This document shows, piece by piece, positions 1 through 7,696 of a stretch of DNA of 64,000 bases. The notes under the pieces are model-generated. The model made no database searches and was not told the origin of the DNA. It saw nothing but the letters and a program-made list of their open reading frames with translations. This DNA comes from UBA7672 sp965279085. GTDB taxonomy: Bacteria; Pseudomonadota; Alphaproteobacteria; Caulobacterales; Hyphomonadaceae. Numbering within the stretch: position 1 is the stretch's first letter; each line of letters starts with the position of its first letter. Location: contig OZ257149.1 in the NCBI GenBank assembly GCA_965279085.1, positions 2,294,001 through 2,358,000 on the forward strand, read 5' to 3'. The position numbers were made by a program, and so were the translations under genes.

Positions 1-69
1 GGCAATCCGATGACCATGCTGCTGAAGGGCACGGTCGAGCCGTACTTCGAAGCGCCGGCGGCGGAGTAG
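1..69 (+). CDS. 3' end of a truncated CDS, product unknown
   Basis: Frame 1 is open from the window edge and ends in a TAG stop at 67-69. It encodes about 22 residues ending in FEAPAAE. The start lies outside the window, so no family can be assigned. It would converge on the ArgE-type gene with a gap of only 6 bases, the tight spacing seen elsewhere in this window. Confidence 0.45.
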   Translation, partial: GNPMTMLLKGTVEPYFEAPAAE

Positions 70-75
70 CAGCGC

Positions 76-1230
76 CTAGCGCAACATCTCCAGGAAGCGG
101 CTGAACAGAGCCATCCCTTTTTCCATTTCCGATATCGCGACGAACTCGTTCGGCTGGTGGGCCTGCTGGATCGAGCCGGGGCCGCAGATCACGGCGGGGA
201 AGCCGGCGTGCTGGAACTGTCCGGCTTCGGTGGCGAAGGCGGCGACGCGGACAGCGTTGTCGCCGGTGAGCGCGCGGATGAAGCGTTCGGCGGCGCTGTC
301 GCGATCGATGCGCAGCGGCGGGGCGTTGGCGCGCATGTGGACTTTGACGCCGCATTCAGCGCCGCGCGCGACGAGCTTGGCGTTCACGCGCTCGACCTCC
401 GCGAAGAAGGGAACCAGCAGCGCATCGGCGTCGACGCCCGGGACGACGCGGACGTCGAACATGAAGCGGCATTCGCGGGCGAGGATGTTGGCGGCGGTGC
501 CGCCGCCGATCTCACCCACGGTGATGGTGGTCCAGGAGGGGTCGAAGTCGGAGTTCTTCGGCGCATTCTCCTCCTGCTCGCGCGCGATACGGCGGAGGAC
601 GACCAGCAGATCGAGCGCCTCATGGATGGCGGAGGCGCCGAGACGCGGGTCGGACGAGTGCGCGGCCTTGCCGGTGATCAGGACTTCGTAGTCGCGGATG
701 CCCTTGTGAGCCGAGAGCACGCCCCACAGTGTCGGCTCGCCCACCCACACCACGGAGGGCGCCGCGCCACGTTCGACGATCTCGTGGATCATCGGCTCGA
801 CGCCGGCGCAGCCGATTTCCTCGTCATACGAGAAGGCGAAATGGACGGGCGTCTTCAGCGGCAGCCTCGATATCGCCTGCGCGTGCGCGAGAGCCAGCGC
901 AAGGAAGCCCTTCATGTCGCAACTGCCACGGCCGAGCCATTTGCCATCGCGCTCGGTCAGATCCCAAGGGTTCGTGTCCCAGGGCTGGCCATCTACGGGG
1001 ACGACATCCGTGTGGCCGGAGAGGACGATGCCGCCGGGCTCGTCGGGACCGAAGCGCGCCCAGAGATTGGCCTTGTTCCCCTCCTCGTTCGGCACGCGGA
1101 CGAGATGCGCGCCGAGCGGGCGCAGGAAATCCTCGACCCACGAAATGAGCGGCAGGTTGGTGTCGCGCGAGGTCGTGTCGAACGACACGAGCTTCGCAAG
1201 TATGTCGCGGACATTGGACAGCGTCGTCAT
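76..1230 (-). CDS. argE: acetylornithine deacetylase (ArgE-type M20 metallopeptidase)
   Basis: 384 residues, the usual length for ArgE/DapE/CPG2-type zinc amidohydrolases. The metal and catalytic pattern is visible: SGHTDVVPVDG with His73 and Asp75, GSCDMKG with Asp105 as the bridging ligand, SYDEEIG with the Glu137/Glu138 pair, VGEPT around Glu165, AAHSSDP in the lid domain, and a late His in IQQAHQPNEF. The motif ATEAGQFQHAG is typical of ArgE rather than DapE. The expected reaction is hydrolysis of N2-acetyl-L-ornithine to ornithine and acetate in cytosolic arginine synthesis. No other arg gene is nearby, so the exact substrate is inferred from family resemblance; a related N-acyl amino acid deacylase is possible. 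Confidence 0.85.
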   Translation of the reverse strand: MTTLSNVRDILAKLVSFDTTSRDTNLPLISWVEDFLRPLGAHLVRVPNEEGNKANLWARFGPDEPGGIVLSGHTDVVPVDGQPWDTNPWDLTERDGKWLGRGSCDMKGFLALALAHAQAISRLPLKTPVHFAFSYDEEIGCAGVEPMIHEIVERGAAPSVVWVGEPTLWGVLSAHKGIRDYEVLITGKAAHSSDPRLGASAIHEALDLLVVLRRIAREQEENAPKNSDFDPSWTTITVGEIGGGTAANILARECRFMFDVRVVPGVDADALLVPFFAEVERVNAKLVARGAECGVKVHMRANAPPLRIDRDSAAERFIRALTGDNAVRVAAFATEAGQFQHAGFPAVICGPGSIQQAHQPNEFVAISEMEKGMALFSRFLEMLR

Positions 1231-1298
1231 GCGCGAAGGCTAGCCCATTCGCGGGGCCGCGCCATAGACATTCGCGCGCGAAACCTTATGCCGGACGC

Positions 1299-1736
1299 AT
1301 GATCGAGTTTCACGCAGGCACAGGGCCCGACACGCAGGCGATCGGCATCGCGCTGGAGGAGATGTTCCACAGCTATCGGATCGCGGAGCGGACCGCGCCG
1401 GTTCCGGTGACGATTGTCGGCCATGCCCGCCTGCCCGGCGCCAACAACGTGCTGATGGCGCTGGCGCGGCAGTCCGGCAAGTTCATGCCGAAGGCGGACG
1501 AGGCGGCGCCGTGGCTGTCGAAGGACCCGCCATCGATCGAGGCGCTGGAAGCGCAGCTCGCGGGCCGTGATTTCATCTTCGGCGCCTATACCGTCGCCGA
1601 CATGGCGACCTACCCGCGCATCGTGATGGCGGGAAGCCTCGCGCGCTTTCCCAATGTGACGGCGTGGGCGGAGCGCATGCGCATCCGCCCGGCCGTTGGG
1701 CGTGGGATGGGGGCGGTAAGTCCTACTGCGGCGTAG
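1299..1736 (+). CDS. mini glutathione S-transferase-like protein
   Basis: 145 residues. The N-terminus (EFHAGTGPDTQAIGIALEEM) resembles the start of a GST thioredoxin domain, where a TPN..KV.IALEE pattern is usual. The C-terminal half has the helical-domain signature FGAYTVADMATYPRI followed by FPNVTAWAERMRIRPAVGRG. GSTs normally have 200-230 residues. Here the middle of the thioredoxin fold and part of the alpha domain appear to be missing, although the frame is open throughout. It may be a compact GST paralogue or a decayed one. Glutathione binding is doubtful. Its 3' end overlaps the convergent FKBP gene by 14 bases. Confidence 0.6.
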   Translation: MIEFHAGTGPDTQAIGIALEEMFHSYRIAERTAPVPVTIVGHARLPGANNVLMALARQSGKFMPKADEAAPWLSKDPPSIEALEAQLAGRDFIFGAYTVADMATYPRIVMAGSLARFPNVTAWAERMRIRPAVGRGMGAVSPTAA

Positions 1737-2649
1737 CGGGAGCCGGAGCGATCGGGTTGACCGGGCCGAAATTTTCCAGCTGCACTTCGTAGATCACCGT
1801 GGCGCCCGGCGGGATGCGCTCATTGCCTTCATCGGCATAGAGCAGGCTCGCGGGCATGCGCACCATCCAGCGGTCGCCCTTGCGCATCAGCTTGAGCAGT
1901 TCGCTCCAGCCGGGGGTGACGCCGGCGACCGGGAACGGCGCGGCCTGGCCCGTCTCGAAGGTCGAAGCGACGACGCTGCGGCGGCGGATGTCTTCGGCGC
2001 TCTCGCCTTCTTCCTTGTCGACCACTTCGAGGCGGCCTTCGAAGTTGATGTCGACGACATCGTTGTCGGTCGGTGAGGCGGCGTCGGCCGGGCCCTTGTC
2101 GATGACGAGATATTCAAGACCGGACGGGCGGCGGACGACGTCAGCCGAGTCGGTCGGCCAAGGCGACACCTTCACCCACGGATCGGGGAAGACTTTCTGG
2201 AGTTCCACCTGGAACATCAGGTCAGCGCCCGGCGGAATGTCGCGGCCGGCGCCACGGTCGCCATAGCCTTCCTTGGCCGGGATCCAGAACATGAACATGT
2301 CGCCGGGCTGCATCTTCTGCAGGCCCTCGGTCCAGCCGGGGATCACGCCGTTGACGGCGAAGGTCTCGGGAGCTTTCCGCTCATAAGAGGAGTCGAATGT
2401 GATGCCCTGCGCGGCGAGGCGACCCTCATACATGACCTCGACACGGTCCGTCGGACCCGGGGCGGCTTCCTTGCCCTCGCCCTTGCGGATGACGATGTAT
2501 TCGACGCCGCTGGGCAGCTTCTGGATGCCCGCGAAGCTGTGATTCCACGGCAAAAGCGTCGCCCACGGATCGGCCGGATCGGGCTTCACGGAGGGACCGC
2601 AGGAAGCGACGGCCAGGGCGGCCACAGCGGCAAGCGCGAAACGGAACAT
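1723..2649 (-). CDS. double-domain FKBP-type peptidyl-prolyl isomerase lipoprotein
   Basis: 308 residues with a lipoprotein signal (MFRFALAAVAALAVASC), so it is probably anchored in the periplasm. Two FKBP repeats follow. The first, at about 65-150, contains DRVEVMYEGRL, VIPGWTEGLQKM, GYGDRG and IPPGADLMFQVEL. The second, at about 185-292, contains VDINFEGRL, GVTPGWSELLKLM and IPPGATVIYEVQL. FKBPs catalyse cis-trans isomerisation of prolyl bonds and assist folding of exported proteins. The second repeat carries an acidic insertion and departs from the usual DSS motif, so it may have lost activity. The start is supported by AGGAGA a few bases upstream. Confidence 0.85.
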   Translation of the reverse strand: MFRFALAAVAALAVASCGPSVKPDPADPWATLLPWNHSFAGIQKLPSGVEYIVIRKGEGKEAAPGPTDRVEVMYEGRLAAQGITFDSSYERKAPETFAVNGVIPGWTEGLQKMQPGDMFMFWIPAKEGYGDRGAGRDIPPGADLMFQVELQKVFPDPWVKVSPWPTDSADVVRRPSGLEYLVIDKGPADAASPTDNDVVDINFEGRLEVVDKEEGESAEDIRRRSVVASTFETGQAAPFPVAGVTPGWSELLKLMRKGDRWMVRMPASLLYADEGNERIPPGATVIYEVQLENFGPVNPIAPAPATPQ

Positions 2650-2738
2650 GCAAGGTCTCCTGTCGAGCCCAGCCTGTTAGCACCGGTCGGCGGCGGGGGC
2701 GAGAGGCCCGGCCTGACGATCGTGCGAGGCCGAAAAAC

Positions 2739-3983
2739 TCAGGTTGTACGGGGTGGAAACCCGGCGCGGGTCAGCGCGTCGATGATTTCCTGCGTGTGCA
2801 GGGCATCGCGGGTTTCGATGGTGATATCGAACTCCGCGCCCTTGGCCGGAACGTCGAGCGCGAGGCGGTTGTGGAACACCTCGATGATGTTGCCGCCATT
2901 GTCGCCGATCACGGTGGAGACCTTGGCAAGCAGGCCCGGCTGGTCGTTGCCGATGATGCGGACCGAGGTGATGCGCTTCTCGCGGACCAGCGAGCGCGTG
3001 AGCACGGAGGCCAGCAGGCGCGTATCGATGTTGCCGCCGCACAGGACCAGCACAACCTTGCGGCCGCGGAAATGTTCCGGCTCTGCCAGCAGCGCCGCGA
3101 GGCCAGCTGCGCCCGCCCCTTCGGCCACGGTTTTTTCCACGGTGGCGAAGAGCGTGACCGCGCGTTCCAGCTCGTCCTCGCTGACCAGGATCACCCGGTC
3201 CATCAGGCTGCGCAGGATTTGCGCCGTCAGCTTGCCGACCTTCTTGACGGCGATGCCCTCGGCGATGGTTGCCCCGCCGACCTTCGCCTCTTCGCCTTTC
3301 ATCTCCGCCGACAGCGAGGGATAGAGTTCCGGCTCGACGCCGATGATCGATACCGCCGGGCGGCGCGACTTGATCGCGGTAGCGATGCCGGACGAAAGCC
3401 CGCCGCCGCCAACGGGGATGACCATCACGTCGAAGTCGGCGAGATCTTCCATGATCTCGAGGCCGATCGTGCCCTGCCCGGCGATGACGTGCTTGTCGTC
3501 GAACGGGTGGACGAAGGTGAGACCTTCCTTCTTTTCCAGCTCGCGCGCGTGCTTGTCGGCGTCCGCGAGCGTTTCGCCCTCGATGATCACCTTCGCGCCG
3601 AAATTGCGGGTGTGCTCGATCTTCACGAAGGGCGTGCCCTTGGGCATCACGATGGTGGACGGAATGCCGAGGCGCGAAGCGTGGTAGGCGACGCCCTGCG
3701 CGTGGTTGCCGGCCGACATGGCGATGACGCCAGCGGCCTTTTCCGAGTTGGACAGCGAGAGCAGCTTGTTCAGCGCGCCGCGTTCCTTGAACGAGGCGGT
3801 GAACTGCAGGTTCTCAAACTTGATCCAGACCTGCGCGCCGGTGATCTCCGACAACGTGCGCGAATAGCGCAGCGGGGTGCGTTCGACCTGGCCCTCGATC
3901 GCTTTCGCCGCCGCCTCGATGTCGGCCATCGTCACCGGCAGGGACGATGCGGCTTCGGCGGCTGTTGCAGGCTTGGCGGTCAC
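2739..3983 (-). CDS. threonine ammonia-lyase (threonine dehydratase) with ACT domain
   Basis: A PLP enzyme of the IlvA/TdcB family converting threonine to 2-oxobutanoate, the first step toward isoleucine or a catabolic route. The PLP lysine lies in TASFKERGALN, the phosphate-binding loop is VGGGGLSSG, and AMSAGNHAQGVAYH is the conserved substrate loop. A single C-terminal ACT domain (about the last 80 residues, SVRIIGNDQPGLLAKVSTVI) suggests allosteric control by an amino acid. The chosen GTG start at 3983 has AGGA 8 bases upstream and gives 414 residues. A longer GTG start at 4013 is open but lacks a ribosome site. Biosynthetic and catabolic roles cannot be separated without ilv neighbours. 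Confidence 0.88.
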   Translation of the reverse strand: MTAKPATAAEAASSLPVTMADIEAAAKAIEGQVERTPLRYSRTLSEITGAQVWIKFENLQFTASFKERGALNKLLSLSNSEKAAGVIAMSAGNHAQGVAYHASRLGIPSTIVMPKGTPFVKIEHTRNFGAKVIIEGETLADADKHARELEKKEGLTFVHPFDDKHVIAGQGTIGLEIMEDLADFDVMVIPVGGGGLSSGIATAIKSRRPAVSIIGVEPELYPSLSAEMKGEEAKVGGATIAEGIAVKKVGKLTAQILRSLMDRVILVSEDELERAVTLFATVEKTVAEGAGAAGLAALLAEPEHFRGRKVVLVLCGGNIDTRLLASVLTRSLVREKRITSVRIIGNDQPGLLAKVSTVIGDNGGNIIEVFHNRLALDVPAKGAEFDITIETRDALHTQEIIDALTRAGFPPRTT

Positions 3984-4061
3984 GGGACGCGTCCTTTGCT
4001 TGGAGGGGCGCACCTATAGACGTTTTTGGCCGATGGGGAAGGCTTGCGGGGAAGGCTTGGA

Positions 4062-5156
4062 TCAGGCGGCCCGGTTAACAGGCGTGGCGAGGCCGCGGGC
4101 GATGTCGAGGCGGCGCATGGCCTTGGCAGGCCAGTGTTTCACGCGGCCCACGGGCAGGCTTTCGACCAGCGCACGGACCTGGAACTGGGCGGCGCGGATG
4201 CCGGACGACAGGCCCGGCTGGCCGATGAAGCCGGAACCGATGGCGCGGGTGTCGTTGGCGAGGCTTTCCTTGAACGGGTAGTCGCCGGGCCCGAGGTCCA
4301 GCTCGGTGTAGCCCTGCCCGGCCGACGCGCGGATCGTTTTGGCGAAGACGATGAGGCCCGGCGAGTAGTCTGCGAACTCCGGATCGTAGGCGACGAACCA
4401 GGCGTGCAGCGCCTTCTGCGCGCGCAGGCAGAACAGCACCGCGATCGGCCGCGCGCCTGTGCGCAGGACGAACAGCGCTCCGCCGAAATCGGGGTTGTTC
4501 GCCGGCGCCGCGAATGTGCTGCGCACGAGGGCGTCGATCCAGTCGTGTTCGAAAATGTCGGTGACGCCTGTGCGGCGCATCTGTTCGCGCTTCCACCCGA
4601 TCAGCGTGTCGAAGGCGACCTTGTCGGTCGAGAACGGCTCGAACGTGACATCGTCATGGTCGCGCTTCAGCTTCGAGAATTTCTTGCGGAGGCGCGAGAC
4701 GGTCTTCGATCCGGCGGCCTGCTTTTCGGCGCTCCACGCTTCCCAGCCATCCTTGAAGCGCACGACACGGCCGGCGTCTTCGGTCAGCAGGCACGACGAG
4801 ACGGCGTTGTTGCGCAGGCCGGCGGTGAGATCGATGCGGCCGACATCGAGCGCCTTCGCCGCGAGCTGCAGGTCGAGACGGGCGGGACCGATGAGGGCCT
4901 GATAGTCGCACGTCGGTCCGCCGATGGGGACGGCGGCATTCACGCCCGCTCGCTGTACCGGCAGGAAGCCGGCAGCCGTGCCATCGTCATTGCGCCACAC
5001 GACGACGCACGCGTCGGCGCGGCGCATCGCGACGGCGCGGGCCCAGTCGGGCGTGAAGTAAGGGCTGGTCAATGCGGGATCGGCGGCCAGCAGGCCGCGC
5101 CAGACCGCGATGTCGCGGTCCGTCATGACGAGTGGATTGATGCCGTGGACCCGCAT
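4062..5156 (-). CDS. CelD/BcsL-family acetyltransferase-like protein
   Basis: About 364 residues from ATG 5156; a TTG at 5201 would extend it by 15. The layout of the GNAT-like BcsL/CelD (Acetyltransf_6) family is recognisable: an N-terminal half ending near AAGFLPVQRAG and GGPTCDYQALIG, a basic middle (SRLRKKFSKLKRDHDDVTFE), and a C-terminal half with LFVLRTGARPIAVLFCLRA, HAWFVAYDPEFADYSPGLI and ELDLGPGDYPFKESLAN. Members are linked to exopolysaccharide or cell-envelope acylation or aminoacyl transfer. There is no cellulose operon next to it here. The substrate is unknown. Confidence 0.75.
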   Translation of the reverse strand: MRVHGINPLVMTDRDIAVWRGLLAADPALTSPYFTPDWARAVAMRRADACVVVWRNDDGTAAGFLPVQRAGVNAAVPIGGPTCDYQALIGPARLDLQLAAKALDVGRIDLTAGLRNNAVSSCLLTEDAGRVVRFKDGWEAWSAEKQAAGSKTVSRLRKKFSKLKRDHDDVTFEPFSTDKVAFDTLIGWKREQMRRTGVTDIFEHDWIDALVRSTFAAPANNPDFGGALFVLRTGARPIAVLFCLRAQKALHAWFVAYDPEFADYSPGLIVFAKTIRASAGQGYTELDLGPGDYPFKESLANDTRAIGSGFIGQPGLSSGIRAAQFQVRALVESLPVGRVKHWPAKAMRRLDIARGLATPVNRAA

Positions 5157-5262
5157 CCGGGTTAACCTGCTTCTCGCCTGCGAAACGGGAGTATCCCGCA
5201 AAGGCGAGAGTTTTTCGTGAATCGCGATCCGTGAATTTCAGGCCGGCCCGGCGGAGACCGCG

Positions 5263-5700
5263 TTAAGACTTGCGCTGCTGGGCTTCCATCTGCGCCATCT
5301 GCTTGCGCTCGGTCTCGGCGACTTCAGGGCCGAAATCCTCGGGCGTCCAGACGGGGCGGATCTCGACGAATTCCCCGGCGGGGCACGGCGCCTGGCGGGC
5401 CCAGGCGACCGCTTCCTCAAGCGAGGCGCATTCGATGACCCAGTAGCCGCCGAGCACTTCCTTGGTTTCGGTGAAGGGGCCGTCGACCACGATGGTCTTG
5501 CCGCCGCCCTGATATTTCACGCGCGCGCCATGGCGGGTGGGCTTCAGCCCCTCGCCGCCCAGCATGACGCCGGCGTCGACCAGCCGCTGGTTGAAGGCGA
5601 CCATGTCCTGAAGAAGCTTCTGGCCCTCGGGACCATCGGGAACGGGATTCTGCTCGGTTTCGGCCTGCGGGCCGGGGTACATCAGCATCATGAAACGCAT
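5263..5700 (-). CDS. YciI/DGPF-domain protein
   Basis: 145 residues. The family signature is plain: start MRFMMLMYPGP, the central GKTIVVDGPFTETKEVLGGY (the DGPF motif), then IECASLEEAVAWARQAP and a VEIRPVW end. The fold is a dimeric alpha-beta ferredoxin-like barrel. The molecular function is not established. In many genomes DGPF proteins are encoded beside ECF sigma factors, but none is seen here. AAGGAG just upstream supports the start. The last 20 or so residues are charged and Gln-rich and look disordered. Confidence 0.85.
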   Translation of the reverse strand: MRFMMLMYPGPQAETEQNPVPDGPEGQKLLQDMVAFNQRLVDAGVMLGGEGLKPTRHGARVKYQGGGKTIVVDGPFTETKEVLGGYWVIECASLEEAVAWARQAPCPAGEFVEIRPVWTPEDFGPEVAETERKQMAQMEAQQRKS

Positions 5701-5777
5701 GGGATTCTCCTTGTGCCGCCCCTAGGACGGGGCGGTCCGGACCGATCCGACATTTTGCGCGCCGGTTAATTTGGCGG

Positions 5778-7397
5778 CTATTTCGACGGTGTCAGCTTGT
5801 AGATGGCGTTGGTGATATCGGAGGCGACATAGATCGCGCCGTCCTTCTTCGAGACGGCGACACCCGTTGTGGTGAAAGCCGGGAGCGTGCCTTCGGCGGC
5901 GGGGAGGCCGGTCTTGAGGCCTTCGGCGAGGACGGTTTTCGCGCCGTCCTTGGGATCGATGGCGACGACGCGGCCGGCGCCGGCTTCGGCGACATAGAGG
6001 CGGCCGTCGGTTCCGATGTCGATGCCTTCGGGGCCGGAGAGCCCGGTAGCGACCGGCGTCACGGTCTTGGCGGCCAGATCGACGGCGGCGACGGAGCCGT
6101 CGCTTTGCGTGACGTAGATCTTGCCATCGGCGGCTTCCGCCATTGCGACGGGACCGACGAGGCCATCGACCAGCGGTGTGCGCGGGCTATCGCCTTCGGA
6201 GACTTCCGTGATCGCGCCCCTGCCCGCTTCGAGCGCGATGAGGCGACCGTCTGCGAGTTCGAGGCCGTCCACGGGCGCGACGAAGCCGTGGTGCATCACG
6301 GCGGCGCCGGTGGTGCGATCGACGACCTGGATGACGCCACCGGCCCAGCTGGCGATCAGCACCTTTGTCTTGCCTGCGCCGACGCCGAGCTGGTTTTCGG
6401 TCTCGTCGCGATACATGCGCAGCGGGTCGGTGATCTTGCCCGACGCCGTGTCGATGACGCGATAGGCGAACACGTCGGCGACATGCAGCTGTTCGCCATA
6501 GGGGCCATCGGTGATGGCGAGATCGGTGGGCGTGGCCAGTGGGCCAGACACCACGGTGCGAACTTTTCCGTCGGCCGGGTTCACCTCGAAGATCGAGGCT
6601 TCGGCCATGTTGGAGATGTAGATCATCCCACTCGGCGCGATAGCGAGGTTGTCGAGTGCGGGCGGCAGTGTGGCGATGACGGTGACGGCCTTCGACTTCA
6701 TGTCGATGCGCTTCACCTCGCCCGTCTTGGTGTCGATGGCGTAGAGATTGCCGTCGGGCCCGAAATTTGCGGCGGCGGGAATCTGGAAGCCATCGGCCAC
6801 GACCGTGTCGGCGCCTGTCTTCGGATCGATCTTCACGATGGCGTTCTTGAACCAGAGCGGGCCGTAGAGCATGCCGTCGGGCCCGACCTCGAAGCCGTTG
6901 AAGCCGCCGAGATCCTTGCGGATGAGACGTACGGGCGCCACGCCTGTGGGGTCGGCCTCGTAGAGCGCGTCGCCGAGGAAGACCTGCGTGAAATAGAGCC
7001 TGCCCTCCTTCGTGAAGGCCAGCGAGTTGGAGCCCGGCAGGCCGGACGAGATCATCTTGGGCGCGCCACCTTTGGGCTGGATGAAGACCTTGCCGGTGAG
7101 ATAGCCGGTCCACGCCATCTCGCCATTCGGGCCGAAGGCGATGTCGTCGGCCATGCCATCGGGCGGACCCATGCGTTCGGTGACTTCGCCGGTCTGCGGG
7201 TTCACGGCATAGATCGCCTGCCCCACCACGCTGCCCGCGAGGATGGTGCCGTCTTCCTCGATGGCGAGGCCGTGCAGACCGTGGAAGGGCGATGGGCCGA
7301 TGAATTCGGTGACGGCGTAGGTCACCTGCTTGGGCGGCTCGGCGTTGCAGGCGGCGAGCGCGAGCACGGAAGCAGCGGCGAGAAGCGTGCGGATCAT
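5778..7397 (-). CDS. SMP-30/NHL-type beta-propeller lipoprotein
   Basis: 539 residues from ATG 7397. An ATG at 7415 is also open, but GGGGAGAG lies 4-5 bases before 7397 and the lipoprotein signal MIRTLLAAASVLALAAC then begins at residue 1. The rest is a run of roughly 40-residue blades with repeated GPDGxLY(A) and IAPSGMIYISN elements, for example GPDGMLYGPLW, GPDGNLYAID and GTDGRLYVAEAG. This is typical of SMP-30/gluconolactonase/NHL propellers. It is presumably periplasmic. A lactonase role is possible, but no metal site could be fixed by eye, so the substrate stays open. Confidence 0.75.
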   Translation of the reverse strand: MIRTLLAAASVLALAACNAEPPKQVTYAVTEFIGPSPFHGLHGLAIEEDGTILAGSVVGQAIYAVNPQTGEVTERMGPPDGMADDIAFGPNGEMAWTGYLTGKVFIQPKGGAPKMISSGLPGSNSLAFTKEGRLYFTQVFLGDALYEADPTGVAPVRLIRKDLGGFNGFEVGPDGMLYGPLWFKNAIVKIDPKTGADTVVADGFQIPAAANFGPDGNLYAIDTKTGEVKRIDMKSKAVTVIATLPPALDNLAIAPSGMIYISNMAEASIFEVNPADGKVRTVVSGPLATPTDLAITDGPYGEQLHVADVFAYRVIDTASGKITDPLRMYRDETENQLGVGAGKTKVLIASWAGGVIQVVDRTTGAAVMHHGFVAPVDGLELADGRLIALEAGRGAITEVSEGDSPRTPLVDGLVGPVAMAEAADGKIYVTQSDGSVAAVDLAAKTVTPVATGLSGPEGIDIGTDGRLYVAEAGAGRVVAIDPKDGAKTVLAEGLKTGLPAAEGTLPAFTTTGVAVSKKDGAIYVASDITNAIYKLTPSK

Positions 7398-7500
7398 TGG
7401 TCTCTCCCCAATCATTGTTGGAGGGAGCTTATCGGCGGATGACGATTAGGCCAGACGCGGCAAGACCCTCACACCGCGAGGTCAGGCCCAGGTCCATCCC

Positions 7501-7622
7501 CCGCTCATCCCGGCGAAAGCCGGGTTCCAGGAACGACGGTGAGGCTTGTTCCGTCCTGAAGCTTCAACTCCGGACAAGACGCGAAGGCAGCACGGGATCC
7601 CGGCTTTCGCCGGGATGAGCGG
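7501..7622. repeat. intergenic inverted repeat (REP-like)
   Basis: Arms at 7501-7528 and 7595-7622 are reverse complements over 28 bases with one mismatch. The core is CATCCCGGCGAAAGCCGGG. The arms flank about 66 bases of unique sequence with no gene. Elements with this core are common between genes in alphaproteobacteria. It could fold into a large hairpin in either transcript. It fills most of the 300-base gap between the beta-propeller gene and the copper/cytochrome gene. Confidence 0.8.
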
Positions 7623-7646
7623 AGTTGGGGAGCGATGAAAAGCAAA

Positions 7647-7669
7647 CGCCCCGGCTTTGGGCCGGGGCG
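7647..7669 (-). terminator. rho-independent terminator of the redoxin/cytochrome/copper gene
   Basis: A perfect 9-base stem, CGCCCCGGC/GCCGGGGCG, with a 5-base loop. On the minus strand it is followed by TTTGCTTTTC, and it sits 27 bases after the stop codon at 7697. Confidence 0.8.
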
Positions 7670-7696
7670 CTGCGTGGTCTCGTCGGAAGTTATCTA

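Noticed and set aside
157..1302. Long plus-strand frame opposite the ArgE gene
   Set aside because: A shadow frame; the minus-strand protein carries all metal-site motifs and the plus translation is Arg/Ala/Gly/Asp-rich without any domain.
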